Assembly (NCBI GenBank): GCA_944472135.2
Contig: OX235265.1
Location: forward strand, 1,862,501 to 1,926,500
Source of the DNA: Trichobilharzia regenti
Taxonomy: Eukaryota; Platyhelminthes; Trematoda; Strigeidida; Schistosomatidae
Length of the DNA: 64,000 nucleotides
Direction of reading: 5' to 3'
Shown: piece after piece, positions 19,501 to 31,500 of the stretch
Layout of the letters: every line of letters starts with the position of its first letter
Position numbering within the stretch: the stretch's first letter is position 1
Program-made: the position numbers and the translations under genes
Notes under the pieces: generated by a model
The model's database searches: none
Told to the model about the DNA's origin: nothing
The model's input: only the letters and a program-made list of their open reading frames with translations

Positions 19501-22500
19501 ATTCTCGTCAGCTCCGCCTGTAGTTGAAAAAACGCTTCCCAGGTAGGTAGGTGGGTAGGTGAAGGAGATTGTTTCTCTCAGATTCTTCCCATTTATACTG
19601 GCTGATTGTTGTCTGTTGTTGTTGTTGTGGCTGTTGGTGTAGGCCAAAAATCTTCATCACCTCTGTTTTCTCTATGTTTACTTGGAGTTCCTATCTTTGA
19701 TGCTTCTTCTTCCAGCTTGTTGCTTTTCACTTGCATATCTTCCAGTTTGTAGGAAATCAGACATATATCATGTCTGAGGATCTATAGTTATGCTTTTTCA
19801 ACACAGAAAATACTAATGTGAAAGCCACTGGATCAGAGATAAATTACAGCTAAAGTTCTAAAAAAATCCACTTAATTTAACGCCTCAAACTTAGTTCATT
19901 ATTAAAATAAGTAAAGAAACTAAACAATGACTGATTTATTATTCAATATTTCTTCATTCTTACGTTCCAATAATTCGAACCTTTCAAGTTTCAATAGAAG
20001 GGAGGTCGCTAATCTCAAGCCAAACTTTCCATCTTTATGGGGTCTAAGAAGGACCATTTGATGCCTTAAGAGTACGTCGGTTTCGAATCGAACCTTGATT
20101 TCTAACGCGGTTGGAGAGTGTTCAACAGTATTCACCTTCTTGTAACGGTAAAGATTCTGTTTAACTCTGAACGAAAAAGTGAGAACCACGTTTCCCACAT
20201 TTTAATAAATGTCAACTGAAGTAATAAAGTTACAGATAACCTTAAATCTCATGTGATGTAATGACTGACTAATTTATTTAAGTCATTATTTTATTCGTGT
20301 ACATTCCCAAAGGAACATAGGGCGGCTTCAAGCTAGACACTTGAATTTTCGGTAGCAGTGGAGATTATTTCAACAGAATGAGGTTTCTAACCTCACGCCC
20401 AACCTTCATTCATTACTAGTCTTAATTGTGGCTTAGAGAGGTGAAGGAGTGCGTCGGCCGTCGGGATCGAGCCCCGGACCACATGAGGCGTGGTTGACGA
20501 GCATTTTACCGCTGTGACGCCGACACGACTGAACAATACCAATGCTAGAAATAATGAATTCATAATTGTACAGCTTGATAAAGAATTGATTGAAATCAGA
20601 ATTGTTCACTCTAATTATTCTCTCTCTGAATAAATTATGCCGATATTCAAATGGCTGAAATAATCAAATCAAAAACGGAAGTGTTCAAGGCTTTGGCTAG
20701 ACAGTCAGAATTATCATGGTATTGATTCCAAAAAGGGTAAGATAAATTACGAAAACACAGTAATGCATATATCAACATGACAAACGTTTTAGCAACGATT
20801 AATACGTTATTATTATCTTGCTATTATTATTATGGTTGTTCCCTTTGCTTGGGGGTGGAACATGAGGCTTCAACAGCACATATCCACTTTGTCCTATTCT
20901 CCGACGTGTCATTTAGCTGGCCCTACGACTGCCCATAATCTGCCATCTCCTCCTCATGCGGTCTCCTCCATGTCACCCTTGGACACACACCTCCAAAGCC
21001 TCAGGATGGTCGGGGTGGGTGTCTTGCGCTGCGGGTTGGCCACCCTCCGTACACCTCTTGAAATGCTCCCATATGACCGTGCGTCTTACATAGCCTCTCC
21101 TGAGGAAGTCCTACTCACTGCCTTCACGTGGCAGAGGTGTTTTTCACCGAAGTGAGAGGGAAAAAGCAGATGCCCGGCGCTCTTCACCGGGTTGACTGTC
21201 TGTCCATTGGATGACAGTCTAGGGGAGATGGCTAAACCCTGATTCCAAACCTCCAACGACTGGCGTATGAAGCTCACTGGAGCTCACCGGCAGACGTATG
21301 GACAAAGGGCTTGTTGGATGTCCTGGATGACTGGCCCCATTCAAAAGGCGAGTGAACCGGACTCCGGTCACCGGCTGCCAATGGATAGTGGACTCCCTAC
21401 TCCACTCCTACTGCCTTGTAGGTCACACTTGGTTGTGTAAAGGCTAGAGCTGCACCCTCAAACAAAAGGCCGAGCGATGCTGGGGACATCACTCGTACTT
21501 AATTCCCATGAAACTTCATGGTTCATGAAGCCGGCTCATCCTCCCGTAGGAGATAGCCGAAGTAAGAGGAAGAAGACACGCCAAACTCGTCATTTCGAAG
21601 TCGGGTTACATTCGAGCGATGGCCTAGAACGCTATGCCATTTGATTATCTCCACAGGGGCGTGCCTTCAGTTCATCTCCATTTTCTTCGGAATATTTGCT
21701 GAGCAATCAGTTCTCGGTTGGTTCTTCACAAGCCTGAATTTCTTGTTGCTGATCCCTTCCAGTAGGCCATTTGATCTTCAGATGTTCTTCACTTATCTCC
21801 TTGGATCTCAAAATGTACTAATGAACATCTTTCAATTGGCTCTCATTTAGATATCGTGGGTTTCTTGAGGGACATAGCAGGCAGATCACTTAATGGAATG
21901 GTTTGTGCTTCAGCTCAGAGAGATCATTGTCTCACAGGAAGGATATAGTGCTGTCAGTTAATTAATATTTCACTTGAAGATATTGTACGAAGAGAGGAAA
22001 TATCATGCAATTAACTCGTCTGAAAATTCTGTGCATTTCTATCAATACTGTCCAGAATATAGATGTTATTAATATTATTATTCAGCACGGAGCCAGAAAA
22101 GGCAGCTTTTGATGAAATTCTGCAGTGGCCTGTTGGAAATGCTTTCACTGACGCACAGTACGACTTTCTGACTCATATAGAAACACCGACATATTTAACA
22201 TCAATGCTAAAAATCCTGATTTTGATATTTATGCTCAGTGAAGAAGATTTCTATACCGCTTTCAAACTGATGAAGGTTAGTCTTGCAATTCTTACTCTTC
22301 ATCGCTTCTGTCGCCTATAAAAGAAACGATGCTTTCTACACAAGTGTCCTATGGCAGATGAATGAACTTGATAAAAATATGTAACATTGCATGCCATAGT
22401 GTTCAAGTGGCTTCCAAATTACATCGTGGTCGTCATTACCAAAGGTGCTTTCAAAGTCGTTGAAATTGAGTTAGAGATTTGACTTCCTTTCTATTCACTG

Positions 22501-25500
22501 TCTGTTCGAGAATGGTGCTTAAAGTTTGAATTTGATCAACACACGATTTACCTTTCCTGTCTCCAGTTTGTTCCGGTTTGATAGAGTTCTGCACCCATAG
22601 CATCTTTTATCCTCCCTAGAATGATGCAACTTACTATCTTACTTGGCGTGGACAAGAACAATCCACGGCGCCAGTTGTTGTGGAGGCATAAGTCTCCGTT
22701 TTTCGGGAGTTTTACACTATTGCCTTTCTTCGAATCAGTAGTTACCTTTCCTTCTTTCCAAACTTTTTGCAACAGTGGCGTCAGCATATCCACTATGGTC
22801 TCTATGTGCATTTTCAGTGCTTTCAGTGTATATATATATATATATATATATACATTAAATCATTCAAAGTATTTCTTCCAAAAGTAGAAAGACATAGTTC
22901 ATGTAAATACAAGAAAACGAAAATGTGAAAAAAATACCTACCAATAGCAAGTAAAGCTTCAAGTATCCAGCCACTGAATTCAGATTTTAAAGCACCTTCT
23001 ATACCTTTTTGACTCAAAGTTGCATACTCTGCAAATACGGCTTGCAAATGAGCATGAGATCTTGAGACAAATACTTGAATGAATCTATTAGATACAAGGA
23101 AAACGCAGAAAAAATCACATAAAAACACAGTTTAAGAGTTTTAAACTGAAGATATTTATGTGTTCCCTTGTAGAAGAAAAATTTAAGCTTTGGGAATGTC
23201 ATAGATTCAAAACTTCTCTGTCTGATATTCATTCTATTGTTATTTGATTAGACACTAGTAATCAGTGTCATATGTCTAGTCCTTTCTTTGGTGCAGACTG
23301 AATTCTGTCAGTCAGGTTTGCAATGTGGCCACCACTATTCTAGGTGGCTCACCATCACAGTGCACTGTGAATTGTTGTTATTAGATGGTTGGAGACAATC
23401 GGCTACAGGAAGCCTTGCACCATCTAGATTTCGTGCTAGTTGGCACTCATTGGTCAGCAAGGAGTATATGCAACCTTGAGGTTCAAACCCGCGTCAGATA
23501 CGCCTTTCTGGCGAGTGACAAATAACACGAAAACTTGGTGTAGCGAAGTTTCCTATTGACTGCCTCCAACCATCTAATATCATCACATCAGTGAGCAACG
23601 TAATGGCCAGCTACCTAGTATGGTGACCGCATTACAAACCTGACTGATAGAATTCAGTCTGCACCAAAGAAATGACTAGACACGTTGCACTAGTCACTAG
23701 TGTCCAACCAAAATACCCACCACAGTCCTACAGGAGGTCAGTAGCGAGCAAGCTCAAATAGTTTAGTGGTAACATTTCTGACTGCAGTACTGGGTGACGC
23801 GGGTTCGTGTCTCAGAGGAGACATGAGTTCCTTCTTGGTTGCAGATACGCCTTGCTAAGGAGTGCTGACTAGCACGAAACCTAGCCGGTGGAAGGTTTCC
23901 TGTAGCCAACTGCCTCCAACAATCTAATGTCATCAAAAGTGTATTGTTATGTTAGTGCTATAGAACTGTAATCTATATTGATGTTATTTAAACAGCATTA
24001 ATGTTGCTCTGTCAATAACACTAATTCATTCATTCACTATTATGAATGGATGCATATAACTGTAGAACCTGATGAAGAGCAGGTTATCAAAAAAATATTC
24101 TTTGTTCAGTAACCATTCTTTTGTTAAGTATTCCCCAACTGATTATGGTTTCTCTTAAACAATATGTATACGCTTCCAGGTTCCAGAGGTAAAGTGTTAG
24201 CCAACTGCACTTGTGGTTCACGGTTCGATTCCCAACCGATGCACTCTTAAACATCACTTAGCAAGTAGTAAAGAAATCATAATAATAAAATGATAATTCT
24301 GGACAATATTTATAAAAATGCATAGAATTTTCAGAGGAGTTTATTGCATCATATCTACCCTTGTATTGTTACCGGTTGGATATCTTCTTCATTTCTGTCT
24401 TTATTGTATTCACTTGCTGTTCTGTCTTCTCTCCTTCTTTTACTGACTTACTAGTTTTGCCTGTAGGTCTCACAGTTTGTATGAAACTAGTCATAAATCA
24501 CCATAGAAGTCGAAATCTTCCAGTATCTTCATTTCGGTTCAACATACGCCTTTCTTCATCCCTCTTGGGGTCTTCCGCACGATCAAACTAACCAAAATCA
24601 GGAATATCACCGGTGATAAGTGGCACAGTAGTAACTCATAAAATATGATGCTTTTCATCTGGTGTAGTTTCTTCCTTTATCCTACCAGTCTTTCTCAAGG
24701 ATTAATTGGTGAATTTTTCAGCACCGTGTTCGTAAACTTGAAAGCAATAATATTTCCAAGTATTGTTTTTGAAAGGATTTTGTTTTACTTGATGGGGGAG
24801 TTCATTATGAGCTGACATCAGGTAGAGAACAGCTGGAAAACCTCCTGGAAGTACTGGACAAATGTTCTTATTATCTTAGCTTGAGACTTCTCAGCAGTAG
24901 GCACCCAAACAGGGTGTTCGAATCCAGGACCTTCTGGTCAAATGGTCAGCGAGCTCGTAGACCATGAAGCCACTTGGATCTAAACTAATGGCCAATCCAT
25001 GAATTCTAACTTCCGCCAATTCACTACATAACACGACCATTTCGCAATATCTTCTTCGATGAGTTACTGCCTCATTTCACTAGAGATAGCTTTTTTTAAA
25101 TTTTTCATAAACTTATTTATATTCAATAAATATACACGTTTTCATTATGAAAACGCGACTAAAACTTACAATAGTTTAACCTCCTCCACGGTTACACTTA
25201 TTGATTTATGGTTATTGGACAACATAAAGACACTTTTCAGGTTGCCAAGAGGTAATGGTGAAAAAAACAAAACCTCGCATGATTTTATCATTATTGTTAT
25301 TATTATTATACATTCAGAAATGTTGTCACTGACTTAAGCTTCTATGAGTTGTTGTATGCTCAAATGGCACTTCATAACTTAAGGTATGCGTGTTCATAAT
25401 TATATCATATGATAAAATGTTTTTAACTAGACTGTAGTGAGATTATTTTCGTCAAAACGAAGCATTTCAATTAGAATGCCAAATCATGACGCTTGAATTC

Positions 25501-28500
25501 TAATGATTCCAATGCGCGAAAGTTTACAGATAGCTCAACCCTTTTATTTATCTCTATGGCTTTGAAAGAAGCGACTAACAATCTATTTTAGCTAAGTTAT
25601 TTTACCATACAGCTGTTCACCTATCTGATCAATCGCGCGTCAGCTCGAATAGCTGAGTGGTAACGTCTCAGACTGCAGCACTGCGTGACAGGCGTTCGAA
25701 TCTCAGAAGTGAAATGAGTTTCTTCCTGGTTGTAGATACGCCTTGCTGATCAGTGCCAACTATCACGAAACCTAGGTCCAAGGCTTCCTATGGCCGATTG
25801 TCCCCAACCATCTAATACCAACAAGGTCTCATAGTGTAACAACAGAAGACAAGGGCCAGGCAACAGATCGCTTTATTATGAAAATCAACACGTATTTATA
25901 TATATTTCACATACATTATTATAGCTTATGCAAGTAGACAAGCGCAGTCATCTGATTGGTTGTTTATCAGAAGTTAGGCAGACAAATGCAGGATTCTGAT
26001 TGGTTGTTTCGGGATTCCTCGAAAAATAGAGTTCTCTATCTGCGAATCATATTTTACCACGTTAAGTCTGTTGTGATTGGTTGTTGAATCAGCCTTGCTC
26101 ATATTTTCTCACGGCCTGCTCTCACCACAATAGTATTGTACATTGAACAGTATCTTCATTTATACGAAGTTAGAAAGTAGTGTGAGTACGTTGATATGAT
26201 TATGAGCAATAAATTATGCTCGAGAAGAGGTCATCAGTAAATATTACTGTATAACAAACACTGTGTGTTTTTATCAAGATAAATTTTACCCATAATGGAA
26301 TTATACTCTACCACCACAGTGCACAAGTTCTCTTCTTATATCAATATAGGCTCAAGTGTTTTCAAAACCTCCGACGATAACAATCAGTAAAACAATATTG
26401 GATTTGACAGACGTTTATCTACAAGGATTGTTGATCATATGCCTAACAGTCTACCTCTCAGAGGTTCAAAACCATTTAATAGCTCCATACCTTGGCACTT
26501 GGCTGACACACAATACCAAACCAACGCTGTGAAATCGTTTAAACTAATGAACATACAAGACATTTTTCAAGAATAATTCGAATTTCTGAAGCTGTGACTA
26601 TTGGGAGAATGAAACCTGAATTGTGTGCGCCTATTACTACTACTAGCTTTGTGTCCATCACCTGTTTCATTTTGGCGATTATGTGCATTAAGTTCGGTGT
26701 GATTACACAAAAGATCCAGCACACCAAGTCATGTGTCACAATAACGTTCGATTTCTTTCTGCTTACCAGAAAGTATTATTACCTTATAAAGCGTGATTAA
26801 CATTTCACATATTATTTTCAGATGGTTGGAGATAATCGATAGAAACCCCTATCTAACCTACGTTTCAAGTCTTTTGGCATTCGTGACCAAAGTGTATCTG
26901 CAATCTTGAAGAGACTCACATTGTTTCTGAGGTTCGAACTTGCGTCACCAAGTGCTGCAATAGGAAACATAATTACTGAGCTATTAGGGCTTGCTATTGA
27001 CTTCCCATAACACTGTAAGGAATACTTTGATTTGGCATTAGGCAATAAGAAATAATGTCAATCATCTTGTCTCTCTTTCGGTGTAGACTGAATTCTGTCA
27101 ATGAAGGTACATAGAAAACAAAACACGAACTATGTAGAAGAGATTAAACGACTGTTTTACACACTCTGTCAAAGATATCTGCAGTCGAGTTAACTGTGCC
27201 AGTGTCATTGAATGAACAATCATTTTAAAGTGTTGCTGGTCTAATTTTAGTTAGTATGATAAGAAAAAAAAGTGCAGAACTGGGTAGTGCAAGTTAGAAA
27301 TTCCTACACGACGTCATTTCCTTCAAGGTTACAGATATGCCTGGTTGATGAAAACTCACCGGAGTGAAACCTGGGTTCAAGGCTTTATACCGACTGCCTC
27401 GAAACGTCTAACGTTTTTGATTATAGTGTTTATTGTTATTTTTTGCATATATAAAACTAATATTTTGGATTTCCTTTACATTAAGTTCATATATATCTAT
27501 GTACCCCTTTTGCGTCCTAAAAGTGGAACATTGGCCTTCAAGTTTTTGAGTTTTGAAGTTCCAGTAGCTGTAGTTTTCATTTTAGGGTGTGGTGGGATGT
27601 CTGTCTCACACCTAACTTCCTCTCTATTAACCGGACTGACTACCGGTTAAGTAAGGTTTAGGAGTGTGTTAGTTGAGAGTTGAACCCGGGCCACGTGTGT
27701 GTGTGTGTGTGTGCGATTGCCAAGCATTCCTACCAACGCACATTAAGTCTATATTATTGTAATTGTGCGTCGGCGGCACAGTGGTTAGGACTCTCGCCGA
27801 CCATGCACATGGTCCGGGGTTCGAGCCCACGCCGACGCAAACTTCATATCTATGGTCGGCCTGCGAATTTTGGGCTACCGATATCCATGCTGAAAATTCC
27901 ATACTTGTACCAAAAATACAGTGTGGAATCAAGCTGTAATCAAAAATAAATAAAAAAATAAATTATAGTTTGATTCTACGCCGTATTTTAGGTACATGTA
28001 TTCAGTTTTCAGTATGTGATATCGATAGCCTAAATTCTGCAGACCAACCATTGATATCAGATGTGCGTCTGCAGGGTATTGAACCCCGGACCATTTGCAT
28101 AGTCAGCGAGAGTCCTAACCACTGTGACACCGACGCAGTTGGCCTACATATGTTTAGTAAACAAATCTGTAAGTGTATAAAATATCTTTTAGAGGAAGAG
28201 AATAACATTTTTTCTGGCAAAACACAACACTCACTTTGATTCTTCCGTTCCCCATTTTTGTTCCCCTGCTTTGTAAAGATCTTCAGCATCTTTACGTGCA
28301 CGCGTCACGTCAACTGATGGACATTCATCTCTGGATGCTTGTAGGAGTGCAATGCATATATGTTTAAAATCACCAGAAGTGTCACCAGCAATATCTTGTT
28401 CAAGATTTGCTCCGCTGAATACTGAAATCAGAAAATGATGTATACATGTAAGTTTTGATTTATGGATGACACCTTCATTCTTTGTGATAATGATTCGGAT

Positions 28501-31500
28501 AGGAGTACTATAATTACTGAAAATTCAATGAAGTACATTCGGTTATGAAATTCACGTGCGAAGAGGAATCTCAAAATAGAATGAATGGTTGCATTGTTGT
28601 TATCAGTAGAAAAACACCAAATGCGACAGTAAAAGATTCTTGACAAAAGAGCACAGAGAAGAACTAAAGAAACTGATAAGTGATGAGAGATTGATAATCA
28701 CAAAGCCGGATAAAGCATCAAGAGTAGTCCTCTTTGATAGAAGTGACTATAATAAAAAGATGAATGATACACTGAAGGACACACAGAAGTTTCGAAAACT
28801 TGAGAACAAAAAAGATTTCAGTAACAAAATAGAGAATGAATAACCCAGGCGTTTGAAGAAACTAAGGGAGGAGCAGATATTTTCTGAAAGTTTATGTGAA
28901 GAAATCAGACCAACAGGCACGCACACGCCAAGATTGTATGGCCTACCCAAAGTGCATAAACCAGGGGCACCGTTAAGACCAATACTTGATATGCAAAATT
29001 CGCCCTACCATGCTCTAGCTACATGGTTAGCAAATATTCTTAAACCTTTGCATGAGAAGAAATACAGCGTCGAAGATGTATTTGAATTCGTAGAAAAAAA
29101 AATCAAAGATATTAATATCAAGGACAAAACCATGATATCTCTGGACATAACATAACTTTATTCAAAAATGTACCTCTAGTAGAAACAGTTAACTATATAT
29201 GTGAACAAGTGTTTAACCAGACGACAAATAGAGGCATCCTAACGAAAATCCTAAAAGAATTGCGATTTAAGTGTACCACGAATGTAAACTTCAAATTTGC
29301 GGGCACATTTTACAGACAACTGGACGGAGATAACCTCCTTATTGGGTCTCATTTTGGCAGATTTCTTTCTATGTAAACTAGAAAATTGACCTTTAAACAA
29401 CCTTATCAGAAAGTTCTCATTTTATTGCCGGTATATGGATGACACCTTCATTCTTTGTGATAATGATTCTCATAGGAGTACAATAATAACTGAATTCAAT
29501 GAATTTCACGTGCGAAGAGGAATCCCAAAACGGAATAGCCTTCCTCGATGTACTCCAAACAAGAAAACCGGATGGTAGCATAAAAACAATTTGCATAAAA
29601 AAGAACTCAGACAGGACAATATACACAATTTCACAGCTTCATTCCTCTCAAGTACAAAAGAAATTCAGTAACGACCCTCAGCAACAGAGTCAGAGCTTTA
29701 TGCTCAGAAGAAGTAATTGAAGATGAATTAAGCATTGTATATGATACTTTGAACGAAAATAGCTATCCCGACAAATTTATCAAGAAACACATGACAAAGA
29801 AAGCGGAAAAGGACTATTCACTATCCGTAAGCAAGAAGCCTCTTTATATGCGACTACAATTCAAGGGCGATATACCAAGTGAAATAATTACGAAGAAATT
29901 TTAAAAAATTAGTTTCAAGAACTTTTAATGCTGGCGAACTACACGTCTTATTCTCTACATGACCGATGGTGATTCCTCGACTGAAAGATGAAGTACCTAG
30001 ATTAGCTGGCCACTTCAAATTGTATCTACCTATTCAACTGCGCTTATGGAGCGAGTTTTATCGGCCGTTGCTCTAGGAACTTGATTTTTCGTGCTCATTC
30101 GGGAACATCTCCCACTATGGCTAAGTAAATGTGTAGTTTCATACATTTATTCCCCTTAATGAATTTGAACAAAGCAAGAACTACAGTTTTAGCAGAATAA
30201 TAATAAATGGTGGTACCATATTATTCTGCTAAAACTGTAGTTCCTGCTTTGTTTAAATGTGTAGTAAAAACCATCAACAGTTCGATATTAGACCACTTGG
30301 TCCAAACTGGCCACAAAGCCACCGTTGAAGAATCATCTGCCGGGAGCCTAATAAATTGCCAAAAACATCGAAGCAGCGAATGCCTTAAACAGCAGAGGCT
30401 GTTGCAATTCGCGTGAGACAACCAGTGCTCTGTGTACAAAAGAAGTAAGTCCAGCCAATACTACTGCACTGGCCAGTCTTCAGTGGAGACTATAAATTCA
30501 TGAATTTGTATTATTATCTTTCCTAATTTTTCTGACATTCAGCTTATTTTAAGTTGATGCTGTTGAACTGTAATCTATTGATATTATTGATTCGATGTTA
30601 TTTGAACAGCATTAGTGTTGTTCATAACACCAATCCATTCACTACTATTATGTATATATGACTGTAGAGCCTTATGATGTAGTTATCGAAAAGAGCAATC
30701 TTTGTTCAGTATCCATTCTTTTAAAAATTTTAATGGGCATTTTTAATCAGTTAAAATATGTTATGGGTAATGAGTGCAGATGAAATGCGCAGAATCTGAA
30801 TGGCAGTAGAATTCCAATCAAAAGCCTCCAGTTCGAATTCCTCTGAGAACCATATTTTCATTTCATTCACAAATGTGTCTCTTTATAGAAAGACTAGGTA
30901 TAGTTGACCCATAATTTTGCTTTCTGTCTCACGCGCACTATGACAGATGATGGTGGGGTTAGGGATAAAGTATTAGGTAGGGGAGCTTGTGAAGCAAAAT
31001 CAATTAAGATGACTAGAACTTATGTTGAACAGCCGCCGCCTTCCTCGACAAGCAGTGTTAGCCGACATAGGATAAGTTTGAAGAAGAGTCACATGTGATC
31101 AAACCATGAACGTTGGCTTAAACCACACGCAGAGGTCCTTGGAGTACTATGAACCGGTGGTTTGAGGCTACCCATGATATGGCTCAAAACAGTTTTCAGT
31201 ACTGTAGATACATTCACTCTCTGTCACCTCTTATGTACACTATTCTATCCCCGTCACACTTTTGCTCATAACTATTGTAGTAAGAGCTGGCTGCTAGCTA
31301 AAATTGGTAGACGGTAATTTACGTCAATGTATACTTCCCCACTATTGGTCATGAGAATAGAACAAGAACAAAGACTGACTCAAAAACCAATCACAGCAGA
31401 CTTTGCGTAGGCGGATATAATTTGCAGATACGTAATCTGAAATTCAAGAAACGGCCACAAAGAGATGAAAGATTAACGTTCAGCGAGAAACCAACAATCA

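Noticed and set aside
22063..22320. 85-codon plus-strand frame with FDEILQWPVGNAFTDAQYDF
   Set aside because: Its right half is the antisense of an RTE-2 block (complement of the KARQAF region); the left half has no recognised family and no splice support.
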